The notes under the pieces are model-generated. The model was given only the letters and a program-made list of their open reading frames with translations, did no database searches and had not been told where the DNA came from. The translations under genes were made by a program, and so were the position numbers. From NCBI GenBank assembly GCA_037349315.1, contig JBAIAC010000042.1:7068001-7132000 (forward strand): a stretch of DNA of 64,000 bases, read 5' to 3'. This document shows positions 42,010 through 52,985 of the stretch, in pieces (position 1 is the stretch's first letter; every line of letters begins with the position of its first letter). This DNA is from Chelydra serpentina. Taxonomy: Eukaryota; Chordata; Testudines; Chelydridae.

Positions 42010-42750
42010 GCCTTAACTCTGCCCGCTTGGGTGATGCAGCATTTGCATGTAATTTGGGGGTAGCAACAGTTTTGCATCCAGCGGTGCCTCTGTGAATGCA
42101 TCTGTTAATGTGAAAGAAGTATAACCAGCCCCATGGCAGGGTGCGGTTGGCAGTGATGTGCTACAGCAGTCCCTAGAGTGCTGTGTGTACCACGGGCGTG
42201 GAGGCACGTGGTGGAGGCAATCCAAGCACTCAGTTCTTCTGGCTCTCACCCTTTCAGGGTTGTCTGGAACACGGGCACATTTTGGTAACCCAGAGGATTG
42301 CACTGCTAGAGTTGCCAGACATGAAGATGCAATTACCCTCGACACCATGGTTGTAAATTACTACACAGACTGATAAACTGAATACGCAATCCAGCCCCTA
42401 GGAGCCGTTGAGTACAGAGGTATGGTGGTGGGCCTTGAGTCTGGGATGCTGACTTCAGGCCACCCCTCTCCCAGAAGCATCGTGCTCTTCCCTGCAGATT
42501 TCCTGGGCAAAGACCATTCCTTTTATCCCAGGAGAAAACTGCATGCGGGGAGCTCCAATTGGCTAAAATCCAAACAGGAACATTAGCACTGTCCTAAGAA
42601 GAGTCCGTCTGCTTGCCTCTGTTTCTTTACAGGTGCTACTGACTCAGTCTCGTTGTTTACACACACAGTGCAGAGCTGCTGTGTCCAGAGACTCAGAAAC
42701 CCCATTAGCTCCTGTGAGCAGAGCCTGGGACATTAAACTCACACTTAGGG
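42010..42750. other. Intergenic, no gene seen
   Basis: Begins with one unit of the 'ccttaactctgcc..cttg.gtgat' repeat. The opposed frames at 42348-42013 and 42158-42373 have no recognisable domain. Confidence 0.3.
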
Positions 42751-42754
42751 CAGG

Positions 42755-42945
42755 TCAAAATGTTTCTAATTTTTTTTTTCTGAAAGAAAATTGGGGTTCA
42801 TCTGCTTTCCTCCCAAAATTTAAATTGTTTTTCAGAAACAAACAAAAAATATGCAGAAATCTGTTTTTTGGTCATTATTTTTGCTTAAAATTTTTGATTG
42901 CCCCAAATAAAAATATTTGTCATGTTTTCATTTTTTTTTAATGTG
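42755..42945. repeat. AT-rich MITE-like fragment
   Basis: 'caggtcaaaatgtttctaatttttt' through 'catgttttcattttttttt' has the composition of the AT-rich family; one end is visible at best. Confidence 0.35.
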
Positions 42946-44489
42946 TAACCCTCTCTTCCCTGGGCACCTGGTGTGCCTGCCGGTAATGGAGATCCTGGGG
43001 TGGTCTCAAAGTTTGTATTGGATAGATGGGAAGCTTCTGTCCACCCATCTGCAGTATCTCTCTACTCATAAAAGTACCTTCTCCAGAGTTTGGGATTGCC
43101 AAGAGCCACTCATGTCAAATTTAGGGATTGTCCCATTACTCAGACTCGACGCTCTGGGGTCACTGAGAGGCTCAGTGTATCAGGGCAGACTGGAAGGGTC
43201 ACAGATAGATAGCACAAATATACCATCCCTCTCCTCTCCACCTCCCTCAAACCCCGATGACTCAGATAATGGTGCAAATAACTGTGTAGTGCAGTCAGTT
43301 ATGGGATAACCTGCCTCCAGGGTAAAATTCCTCCTAACCTTCAAGTACAGGCTAAGAGTAACTTCCAAATGAACTGGGTCATTTAATCATTGAGATGGTT
43401 AACAACTATGGTATGATCCTGCACCATTCAAGTCAACAGGAGTTTTCCCATTGACTTGAGTAGGAGCAGAATCAACATCTCTGTGCCAGCCCTATCTAGC
43501 TGGTTATCTGAGGCTCTTATTTTCAAAAGTGACTACTAATTTTTGGTGCTTTGGTTTATGGATTTATTTATTGATTGTGCCCAACTTGAGACACATTGAA
43601 GGGGCTGGATGTTCAAAAAGGGGTGAGCACCCACCCTCTTCAAATTATGTCCCTTTAAGGTGAAAATGTGGGTCATGAAAGATAAACATTAGAACTAATT
43701 TTCTGCAAGGTCCAGTTGCAAAGTTGAGACTGAACCTGGATAAACAGTGCTCTTCTCTTGTGCTGATTACTTCAGAAGTCAGTGACATAAGGCACTTCAG
43801 GAAAAGTTGGTGAACTGTCTTCCCCCAAACTTTCAGCAACTAATTAGTTCCAAGGCTCCCCCAATTTACAATGTTTTGTTTGTGTAGATGCCTCAAAGGG
43901 ACATAACTTGTCTCTTTGTCATCAAAACCTTATGTTTCTTGGTAATTAAAACTTCTGGGAATAAAGTTAAGGAAAGTTCATTTAGTTCTCCACTGGTTTT
44001 GCCGCTGGGAATTAACCTCTGGTAACTTGCTTCTGTGACAGAAGTTTAGAAACTGCTGACATTTTATTTCTTTTTCTTTTTTTTTCTTTTCCAGTGCCAC
44101 AGCATTGAGATGAGTGGGCTTTTAGGCCATGATTTTCTAAAATGGCTAATAACTTTGGATCCCTTAATGCTAGAGTGTCCAACTTGAGACACCTGATTTT
44201 TAAGGACAGACGCTTAGCACTTTCTTAAAAGCAGCCCCCTTTTTAGGCATCTCGAGGTGGGCTGCCAGAAATTGGGGCATCAAGAATCTCATCAGTTTGG
44301 AAAATCTTTACCCCTAACTTTTTTTGTGACCTGTTCTCTTGTCCAGGTTCAGTAGAGTATTCCATAAATCCAGCTCTCTTGTTCCACGCCAAACTCCTTC
44401 CAAGACAAATTCAAAGACAAGGTCTAGCATTGGCAGGAGTTGTAGAAATACAGTAAGATTCTGACAGGTGGGCAATGGACCAGATCTTC

Positions 44490-44638
44490 AGCTGATGCCA
44501 GATCGTCAGCTGGTGTAGATCAATCTATGCTCAATGATTTAAATAGAGCTCTCCTGATTAACACCAGCAGTGAATTGGATCCACTGACTTTACTGTCAAG
44601 TTACACCAGCTGAGGATCTGTCCTATTTACTTCATTGA
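44490..44638. repeat. Palindromic cagctggtgta repeat
   Basis: 'cagatcgtcagctggtgta' faces 'gttacaccagctgaggatctg', with 'gagctctcctgattaacacc' between. An inverted, hairpin-capable repeat of the same family as 38125 and 52790. Confidence 0.55.
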
Positions 44639-44658
44639 GGGGACAGCTGATTTTCACT

Positions 44659-44933
44659 CAGGGCCGGCTCACAACATTTTGGCACCTGAGGCGGGAGCTC
44701 AAATGACACCCCCATGCCCCCTCGCTTGGACCAAAACTTGGAAAGGTCTCTTGTGCCCTCCTTCCTCCAGCACAGCACTCCACCATCTCTGTGCATCTGG
44801 AGCAGAGAGAATACATATGCACCAGCAGCAGACACAATTTTCTGCACTCTGGGTCCTAGTGACTCCCTTCTCCCTCCACAGTCTCGCACCTGAGGCGGCT
44901 GCCTCAGTTCACCCCATGGTAAGGCCAGCCCTG
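44659..44933. mobile_element. Non-autonomous hAT element with 8-bp TSD
   Basis: The 275-bp element starts CAGGGCCGGCTC and ends GGCCAGCCCTG, short inverted hAT-type termini. It is flanked by a perfect 8-base duplication TTTTCACT (44651-44658 and 44934-44941), the hAT hallmark. An inner 'gcacctgaggcgg' occurs near both ends in direct orientation. No transposase. Confidence 0.88.
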
Positions 44934-45234
44934 TTTTCACTAGTTGGAGATCTGGCCCATTGACTTTAATGGAGCTTTGTGAAGTTATTCCATCTGAGAA
45001 TCTGACTCATTAACCATCTATTGTCCAATGTATCCAGAACACTTTGTGTCTGGTGCATTATGAAATCTGTTCCAGAAGCACATGCGTAACATGCACCTAT
45101 TGATTTACCTGCCATAAGTTGGGACCTTTTACATCACTTCCTGATTTAGGATAGGGACAACATTTAGATGGGGGCACCAGCAATGAATACCATGACTGTA
45201 GGAAATAGCATGTGTGATGGTGACTCAGCCACTA

Positions 45235-45515
45235 CTTACCCAAATGCACTGGTGCAGCACTAGGGGGGTTTGTGTTTCCAGGGCAGTGTGCATGATGCAG
45301 TACGTACTTTCCCCTCACAGTCATGCTGACCCCAGTACCCCAGCATGGTGCTAGGGGGTGCCGTGTTGCAAGGAATGGAGTGGGGGTCAATAGATGATGC
45401 TCTCCCCTTAGGGTCAGTGCTGACCCCAATGTCCTAGCATGGTGCTATTGGGAAGTGTGCTCCAGGGAGCAGAATGGGATACGCTCACCACCAAAGCCAG
45501 TGCTGAGCACAGTTC
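45235..45515 (+). repeat. Tandem repeat, about 97-bp unit
   Basis: 'tgctgaccccagtaccccagcatggtgctaggggg' at 45324 returns as 'tgctgaccccaatgtcctagcatggtgctattggg' at 45420. A decayed unit precedes at about 45240 and a partial one follows at about 45500. Confidence 0.7.
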
Positions 45516-45699
45516 AAGGGAGGGCTGTGTTTACAGTGTTGTTGTCCCAAAGACATTTGCCCCGCTCCTTCTCCGCCCCTTCTTCGCCTCCTCCCCTGAG
45601 CGCGCAGCTCCCCGCTCCTTCCTCCTTAAAAAAATGAAGAGTAATATAGTATGCTATTAAAAGTAAATATATTAACTTTTTTTATTAACTTCTTTAACT

Positions 45700-45965
45700 G
45701 TAACGTGTAACTTCTTTGACTGTATGGATAGTTAAGGAGCTCCGCCTCTTCTCCCCCTCGCCTCCCCTGTGTGCCTGCTTCCCGCTCCTCCCCCCTCCCT
45801 CCCAGAAACCGCGAAGCCGCCAGACAGCTGTTCTGGCAGCGGAACTTCAGAATGCAACTCGGGGGGCGGGGAATGCGGGGTGTGTGTGTGTGCGGGGAGT
45901 CTGGCGCGCCACAGGGAAGCACTCCACAGGCCGCATGTGCCCCGCGGACCGCGTGTTTGTGACCC
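45700..45965. other. GC- and CpG-rich patch
   Basis: It contains 'ggggggcggggaatgcgggg', 'ggcgcgcc' and 'ccccgcggaccgcgtg', unlike the AT-rich flanks. It abuts the hAT fragment at 45975, and its end ('ccgcgtgtttgtgacccct') resembles a turtle repeat terminus. I therefore read it as part of a mobile element and not as a promoter island, with low certainty. Confidence 0.35.
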
Positions 45966-45974
45966 CTACACGTC

Positions 45975-46414
45975 CTCTCAGTCCTACTTCTTGTTCAGAC
46001 AATGATTAAGACAAACAAGTTTGTTTACATTTACAGGAGATAATGCTGCCCACTTCTTATTTATGTCACCTGAAAGTGAGAACAGGCATTCACATGGCAT
46101 TGTTATAGCTAGCGTTACAAGATATTTACATGCTGGATATGCTAAACATGCATATGCCCCTTTATGCTTCAACTTGTAGATTGTACTATCTTTTATCTTT
46201 ATTACAGTGCAAATATTTGTAATAAAAAAAAAATATAAAGTGAGCCCTCTACACTTTGTATTCTGCATTGTAATTGAAATCAATATATTGGAAAAAGTAG
46301 AAAAACATCCAAAAACATTTATAATAAACTTAAATTGGCATTATATTATTATTTACAGTGCAATTAAAAGTGCAATTAATTGTGATTATTTTTTTTAACC
46401 ATTTGACAGCCCCA
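45975..46414. mobile_element. hAT (Ac/ZBED-like) transposon remnant, rearranged
   Basis: On the minus strand, 46180 to 45984 encodes the hAT C-terminal dimerisation region, with motifs resembling KYL.T.A.T.PCE.LFSLSGDI..K.AALSP.NVNKLVCL ending NKK-stop. On the plus strand, 46185-46414 is the element's 3' UTR ('gtgcaaatatttgtaataaaa', 'ataaagtgagccctctac') ending in 'aaccatttgacagcccc'. The coding end and the 3' UTR therefore face away from each other. The copy is a short, dead derivative. Confidence 0.7.
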
Positions 46415-46852
46415 GTAATATTATATTTGAGGTCAAGGATCCACTTTGGAAGCATTCTTTTCAGGAGGGCAGCTGGAGTAGAAAGAGAAACGGGATTCCT
46501 CTGCTCTCGCCCACTCTCAAAAGGAAGAGTGGGAACACTTTACAGTAAACAACACAACTTTACCCCTTTGCTTCCACTCCTCTGCCCTCTCCTGGCCCCT
46601 TCCAACCCAGTTCTGACCTTACCAAACCCTCTCCATTATCTCTCAGCCCTGCATGCACCTCGCCCCCTCAGTTCACCCATGCTCTCATTCACTGGGGATG
46701 GCTGGATAGAAAGAAGGGAACTGGGTTTTGTCACTGAGCACAGGATGGAATGAGCCGTGACTGATTTAAAAGATGGAAATATGGAGATTTCCCAAGTTGC
46801 CGTAGAAGGACACATCTGACTGGTTTAGGTTTAGCAACGCAGTGGTAAAATC

Positions 46853-47180
46853 AGATATTCATTAGATTTTAAAACAAGAAGATGCCATTAGCTCATGTAG
46901 TCTAACCTCCTGCACAACACAGGCCAGAGAGTGTTACCCATTCGTTCCTATTTTGAACCCAATAATTCATGTTTGACTAACAGTTATCATCCTGAAAGGC
47001 ATTCAGTCTTACTCTGAAGACTTTGGGAGATGGAAAACCCACCACTTTCCTTGGGAGTTTGTTCCAATTGTTAACCACCCTCACTGCTAAAAATGTGGGC
47101 CTTATTTCTAATTTGAATTTGTCTGGCTTTAACTTCCAGCCATTGCTTCTTGTTCCCAGTTTTGTTCTCCAAAACTAATG
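46853..47180 (-). mobile_element. CR1 LINE 3' fragment
   Basis: Reversed CR1: 'tttaaaacaagaagatgcca', 'cctcctgcacaacacaggcca', 'aaacccaccactttcc', 'tctaatttgaatttgtctggc'. Broken frame. Confidence 0.75.
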
Positions 47181-47261
47181 CTTATTGTAACCTACTGTCT
47201 TCAATGGAGCCGCAGCAGGGATTGTGTATGACTTTCAGATAATCAGATGTGATTACCCTTG

Positions 47262-47390
47262 GTCGAGAAACCAAAAACATTTTTTGAAAATATTTTGAAA
47301 TCATTTTCATTTTTGTTCATTTTCAAAATGAGATTTTTTTTCTCCCCAAGAATGTTCATGGAATTTTTGTCAGCATAAAAAAATCTTGGA
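47262..47390. repeat. AT-rich MITE-like fragment
   Basis: 'ggtcgagaaaccaaaaaca' through 'catggaatttttgtcagca' has the composition of the AT-rich family; truncated. Confidence 0.3.
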
Positions 47391-47399
47391 TTATATCCC

Positions 47400-47760
47400 C
47401 AGTTCTGTGATGGGAGAAGGTTCTAATGATTAGAGCTGGAGGGCTGGGACTCAGGATTCCTGCATTCTATCCCTGGTTCTGGAAGCGGAGTGGTGTCTAG
47501 TGGTTAGAGCAGGGTGGGCTAGGAGTTAGGATTTCTTGGTTGTCTATTGATCTCTGGTAGAGAAGTGGGGGTGTGGTAGTTAGAGCAAGGGGTGGTGGAA
47601 GTCATGACTTCTGCATTGCATCCCCAGCTCTGGGTGGTGAGTGGATCTAGTGGTTAAAGGAAGGGGGCTGAGACTCAGGACGCCTGGTTGTAGCCCAGCA
47701 CTGGCAGGGTAGTGGTGTTTAGTGGTTAGAGCAGGGACTTGGAGTCAGGATTCCAGCCAG
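47400..47760 (+). repeat. Minisatellite, about 75-bp unit, five decayed copies
   Basis: Repeats of 'agtggttagagcagggtgggct.ggagtcagga.t.ctgg.tt.tatccc..gctctgg.a' at about 47415, 47495, 47575, 47650 and 47720. Same family as 3640-3850 and 4250-4475. Confidence 0.7.
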
Positions 47761-47769
47761 GTGATGCTG

Positions 47770-49430
47770 GGAAAGTGAGGCAGGTGCTACTGTTCTGCAT
47801 GAAAAACCAAACAGGGGAGTTACTCAAACTGACTCCCATTAACTTAAAGGAGACAGAGAGGGACGTATCTGCTCGCCATGATGTATTAAGGCAAAGGACG
47901 CCTCTGCCATGTTTCCCGAGAGATTTCAGGGCTCCTGAGGGATAAGACAGCCCTGATGTTGTGGTCCCCATCCCTGTACCAGCTGGGATAGGTGTGGTGC
48001 TGCTCCAGCGGCCACTGTGGCTTCACCTCCTTCCCCAGGGCAGGGGCACAGAACAGCAGCAATACCACTAAAGCCATCAGTGACTCCCCTGCCCCATGCT
48101 GCCAAGTCCAAGCAGAGCATGGAGGTTGGCAGCTGCCTCATGCCTGGGGGGTGGCTGCAGCTCCAGCCCCACTCACTGAGGCAGACAGGCTGAGAGGGGC
48201 CTTGCAGTTCAGCTAAAGAGCTGTGCCATGGAGGATGTGTCAGGGACAGCAGCTGGTCCCTAGCACAGGTCCTGGCCCTCAGAGTGCCACCCTTATAGGA
48301 GCTCTGCAGCCATTCTGAGCAGGTCAGCACCAGCTGTCCCCTGGGAAGGGGGTGATGGGCGTCCGGAGATGAGCAGAGCTGGGATAATTACAGCACAAGG
48401 GGGAGGATCTGAACCTTGTCTCTGTGTCAATTTACAGCTGAGAAAAACATGTTTGTACCTCTTGCCCAGCAGAGGAATGGCTGCCTATCCCCATCGCTGC
48501 AGCCCGGAGACAAAGCACACACACGAGCCTGGCAATGCAGGAGTCTCTGTGCGCAGACAGACAGACAGCTGCCGAACTTTCCCCAGTGCCATGAATCATT
48601 ACATCCAGTTCAGGGCTGGATGGTGGCAGAAGTTCCACTAACCCTGGGCATCCTGCGTGTACTGACCCCTGATAATGGGCCTCAGCTCTGACTCTCAGAG
48701 GCTCTGTTCCATGGTTCAAATGGGTCGCAGGCAGGTCTGGACTGTCACTGGACCAGAGACCAGCAAAGTATCCCCATGGCAGTGGGGTGGGTAGGATCAA
48801 GCTCAGCCATCCTGCCTGGCATCACCCCACACACTTTCCCTGTGGAGGGGCCGGCAGCCAGAGCCCACCAGCCCTGCAGCTTAGCTGGCAGCAGGAGGGT
48901 TAGAGAGAAGGAGAAAACAGGAAACGTAGCCGGATGTGCAGTGGGGAGGGACAGGGGCTACACATAAACCACATTTCCTCTGTGGCTGGGGGCCTTTGCA
49001 TCAGTTATCTTGAAATGGCCCCTGAAAACTCTGCCTCGTGAGGAGGGAGTGCGGCCTGGGTAGCAACAGGGTGAGCCCTCTTTCCACGTCCCCACCAGAT
49101 GGAGAGCAGCTCAGTTTCGGGGGCTGGTTAAATCTCCAGCTTCTGCGCAGAGTGTGGCAATGAGGAAACCAGTCAGTGCCGAAGTGTGAGTCCTGCTAGT
49201 GTTACCCACTCCCTCTCAGTGCGGCCTCTGTCCCCTGTAGTGCCTGGGGAGTCTCATAGGGAGGTTGAAGAGCCAGCTATTGTCTTGGCTAACAGCTGGG
49301 TCTTTCTACTAAGGTCTGTACTCTTAGATCCAGAAATCCCAGTTCAATCCCCATTAGTGACAAGCCACCCAGGGACACTGTGTAACAGTAAGAGCTGAGC
49401 AGAGAACCCAGAATAGCAGGGATGGAGATA
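47770..49430. other. GC-richer intergenic stretch, no gene supported
   Basis: Several overlapping open frames exist on both strands (for example 48330-47926 and 48369-48641). Their proteins have no recognisable domain, and no exon with good splice sites is apparent. Around 48555 there is a short 'cagacagacagacag' microsatellite. Single-copy or unknown sequence. Confidence 0.35.
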
Positions 49431-49536
49431 ATTCAATGTTCAGATATTAGGTGGTGTTGCCTTGAATTTGATGGGTTAGTTGTTATGGCTTGCCACTGAT
49501 CGAATCTGATCAGAAGATTTATAGGTTCTTATCCAA

Positions 49537-49796
49537 TTCAGCATAAGCTTTCGTAGGCTATAGCCCACTTCACCAGATGCATAGAATGGAACACAAGGAA
49601 GTAAGATGTATATATACACACAGCAAACTTGGAAGCTGCCATACCAATTCTAAGAGGCTATTTAATTTAGATGAGCCTCTTAGAATTGGTATGGCAGCTT
49701 CCAAGTTTTCTGTGTGTATATATACATCTTACTTCTGTGTGTTCCATTCTATGCATCCGATGAAGTGGGCTATAGCCTATGAAAGCTTATGCTGAA
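49537..49796. repeat. Near-perfect inverted repeat, 123-bp arms, 14-bp loop
   Basis: The left arm 49537-49659 and the right arm 49674-49796 are reverse complements of equal length with about six mismatches. The loop is 'atttaatttagatg'. Each arm contains 'cattctatgcat', a tatatataca run, and 'gaagtgggctatagcc', the 3' region of the Penelope-like repeat. Each arm, read outward, carries a hammerhead-like core: right arm CCGATGA (49757-49763), stem-loop, GAAA (49781-49784); left arm on the minus strand CTGGTGA (49576-49570), stem-loop, GAAA (49552-49549). Confidence 0.9.
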
Positions 49797-49882
49797 ATAA
49801 ATGTGTTAGTCTCTAAGGTGCCACAAGTACTCCTGTTCTTTTTACTGATACAGACTAACACAGCTGCTACTCTGAAACCTTA
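49797..49882 (+). mobile_element. Penelope-like 3' end following the right arm
   Basis: 'aaatgtgttagtctctaaggtgccacaagtactcctgttcttttt' then 'gatacagactaacacagctgctactctgaaacc', the usual end of this turtle repeat. The left arm lacks this extension. Confidence 0.65.
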
Positions 49883-50271
49883 TCCAATTCAGACTACAGA
49901 GTTCAAGAACTCAGAGAGTTCTATATCAGGAGAGGACTCTCGGGTGCTTGGCAAGAACACATACACTGAGAACAATATCAAACTGGTAAAAACTTTATTG
50001 AAATTAACATAAGAATAATAAATGCTATGAACCTTATAACTGCAAAACAGTAGAAGAATTCCAAAACTCCTGGTGGTAACATTTCTATTATAAGTACCTT
50101 AACCTAACATACTCACACCCTTCCTTGAGGACCCGGTAATAGGAAGTGAAGGACCAGTCTCACTCCTGGCATGCCTGATAACATGATGGTGCTGGCTTCC
50201 CCAATCATTAGGAATGTTGAGTAGTTACACTGTACTACACAATCTGAGCTGATAGCACAACAGCAGGTAGA

Positions 50272-50331
<60 letters not shown>

Positions 50332-50334
50332 TCT
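50272..50334 (+). repeat. (GATA)n microsatellite
   Basis: About 15 uninterrupted GATA units, preceded by 'gtagaatagatagata' and followed by 'gtctatag'. Confidence 0.95.
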
Positions 50335-50433
50335 ATAGAATATAGGAAAACTGGAAAAAGCACTCCAAGAAACCGAAGCTTTGGGAGCTAGAAGAGCCTC
50401 CTGACTCTTCCTTTACAAGGTATTTTGGAGGAT

Positions 50434-50735
50434 CCTGAGGGCTTGTCTTCACTACCCGCCAGATCGGCGGGTAGCAATCGATCTATCAGCGATCGATTTA
50501 TTGCATCTCCTTTAGACACGCTTAATCGATCCCCGAACGCGCTCCTCGTTGACTCTGGAAATCCATCTCAGTGAAAGGCAGAAGCAGAGTCGACGGGGGA
50601 GCGGCAGCGATCGACTCGCCGCTGTCCTCACAGCCAGGTAAGTCGATCTACGATACGCCGACTTCAGGTACGTTATTCACGTATCTGAAGTTGCGTATCG
50701 TAGATCGACCCCCCCCCTCTAGTGTAGCCCAGGAC
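50434..50735 (+). mobile_element. MITE with gtctacacta-type termini, second copy
   Basis: The left end 'gggcttgtcttcactacccgcc' and the right end 'ctctagtgtagcccagg' are inverted. The interior holds 'gcagagtcgacgggggagcg' and a hairpin ('gatctacgatacgccgacttcaggtacg' facing 'cgtatctgaagttgcgtatc'). Opposite orientation to the copy at 14811-15054. Confidence 0.75.
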
Positions 50736-50913
50736 TAAGACTATGTAATTCAGGTCCAACCTACTGCACCCAAATCTTTATTTCATACCCTAAAAAATGT
50801 ATGGGTACCCTTCTCCTATAGGTTAGTGGATTATAACATTTACTTTCTAAATATATTAATAAGGATTATCTCACTCCAAAACTGCCAGCCTCGACTCTCT
50901 TGGTGACCTCCAT

Positions 50914-51288
50914 TGTTACGTTCGTGGGAGGCTGCGGGCCTACCCAGGGTGCTTTGAAAGAATGAGGCCCACACACTCTGTGAGTTATTGGCTTTATTGA
51001 AGGCAAAGTGACACATCCGCAACGGGGACTTTTGGCGTTGCTGTCACGGAGACGGGGAACCCAGCTCACCATAATCCGGGCGTGGTACGGAGTGCCAAAA
51101 ACGGGGCGGACTCATACAGCTATTTACAGACATTTCATACAGAAGCAAGCAGGGGCCGCCTCCTGGCTCAAGGCCATGCAAACCAATTCTAACTAATTCA
51201 TAACAAACTGCAGCTGGCAGGCCTTGACCTGAAATAACCGGCCCGCTGAGACGTGAGAAAGCGGAAGCACCCTTGCTATCCCGTAACA
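50914..51288 (-). mobile_element. Solo LTR of an endogenous retrovirus, 375 bp
   Basis: On the minus strand it runs from TGTTACGGGATAG (51288) to CACGAACGTAACA (50914), with perfect 7-base inverted termini TGTTACG/CGTAACA. An AATAAA lies at 50998-50993, about 80 bases before the end, as in an R-U5 layout. No primer-binding site or viral gene adjoins it, so it is solo. A clear target duplication is not visible (tccat against caatc). Confidence 0.75.
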
Positions 51289-51859
51289 CAATCTTCCGTG
51301 GTACCCTACATCCATCTTGTGGTGTACCCCACGGTTACCAACCGGTTGTATATGCCAGATAAACCTGTGATGTGATGTGGATAGTTCCTCCCTTTGGTTC
51401 CAAAAGTTCAGGGACCATTCTTCTCTGTGCCAAAAGTTGCCAGCATTTATGATGACATATTCTTAACTGATTATACTTTTTGATATATAGCAAGTCTTAC
51501 CGGATCTTACAGACCAGTAGGCTTCTTGCATTTCAGCATTTCAGCAAAACTTAGGAAACACATGCCTCAACACATTCTAAATTCCAAGGAATTAATACTG
51601 ATAAAATATAAGAATGATATAGATTAATTTAAGAAAAAGAAACATATTATTTGATACAGCTGTCTGGATTAGTAGGATATAATAGGTAGCAAAATAATCC
51701 TATGGACTACAGTGGGCTCTCAGATTTTAGCTGTTGGCTCAGCTATGGAGCTGCAGCAGGCAAAATAATGCTCTTGGTTATTTTGTCCATAGAAAACTTT
51801 GACAAACACAAAACAATAATCATTTTCATCTATATTTTCAGGGGAAAGAAAATGTCCAT

Positions 51860-52130
51860 TATCAAAAAAGTCAAAAAACCGCTCAACAGTTTGAGGGGAA
51901 CCAAAAACTGAATGTTATGGCTGACAACAAAAAGTTTTCATCCAACAGCTGCTGAGAAAACTCCCCACCCCCAAATTTCACCCCAAAACCTAATTATTTT
52001 TTGGTTTTGGCCAAAATTTGTCAGTTTGGGGTTTTCCAATGAAAAATGAAACATTTCTGAGGAAAATAGACACTTTCTGTGAATTTTTTCCTTTAATCAA
52101 AATAGATTTCCTTTAAAAAAAACACCCTGG
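51860..52130. repeat. AT-rich MITE-like fragment
   Basis: 'gtcaaaaaaccgctcaacag' to 'ttaaaaaaaacaccctggttt', rich in aaaattt and ttttcc phrases of the AT-rich family. No clear ends. Confidence 0.35.
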
Positions 52131-52789
52131 TTTGATGATGCTGAAGTTTTATTCCACAGGAGAATCCTGTGAATTGAGAGTCTGAGGTATGGGAAGCAGC
52201 CTACATCCTCCATGCAGCCTGCCCCCATAGATAACCACTCCCTGAGCTTCTGAGCCCCACAGCATCAGCAAAAGGGAGCTTCTCTCTACCCCAACTCCAG
52301 CCAGAAACCTCCTGTCCCAAAAGCAACTTGACAGAGTGAATAGGACTCTTTGCGGGTGACCCCAGCCAATGGAGACTGGAAGAAGCAGAAGGCTGCTCCA
52401 GAGAGATACAGATGGACCAAGAGGAAGGAAGGTTAGTTCTCCTTCTCTAGCTGCCAGACATTTATTTCCATGCCACTGGGGTTTGGAGTTGGATTCTCAG
52501 AGAAGCCACTGGTGTTGTCTATGCCATTCCCCATTGACCCTCCCATTAGAGGCAGGTGGGGGGGTTTGTTTTGGGGTCCATGAGCAGGAAGGAAAGTTCT
52601 ATATGGGGTGAGCTTTGCCTCCTAAACTTACCTCTTTTGTCGGCTCACTAAATCAGAGCTTCCTGCAATTCCAATCCCATCCTGAAGGGAGTGACATTGA
52701 GCAGGAAGAACCCAAGTTATCAGCGTAAAATAGATATTCCACAATAAATTAAGAGATGTTTATTTCATTCAGATTCCTTTCCAAATTGG

Positions 52790-52985
52790 TGTAATTCCAT
52801 TGGAGTTAATGGGACAGGTCCCCAACTGGTGTAAACAGGTGTCACTCCATTCAGGTTAATAAGTCAAATCCCTTGGAGTCATTGCGGTCAGATCCTCAGC
52901 TGGTATACATTGGCCAAAGCTCAGTTGGACTCAATGGGGCCAGATCCCCAGCTGATATGAACTAATGCAACTCCATGACAAGGAG
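52790..52985. repeat. Tandem repeat of the gtgtaaatca family, about 65 bp
   Basis: 'aattggtgtaattccattgg', 'aactggtgtaaacagg', 'cagctggtatacattgg' and 'cagctgatatgaac' with 'cagatcc.cagc' spacers: four decayed units. Confidence 0.55.

Noticed and set aside
45700..45965. CpG-island promoter
   Set aside because: No gene starts nearby, and it abuts transposon sequence; more likely part of a mobile element.
45640..46422. 'agtaatat' on both sides of the hAT remnant as an 8-bp target duplication
   Set aside because: The left occurrence is followed by 'agtatgct', which is not a hAT terminus, so the match is likely chance.
47926..48330. 134-codon minus-strand open frame in a GC-rich stretch
   Set aside because: No recognisable domain, several overlapping frames on the other strand, and no exon-like splice flanks. 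Probably composition.
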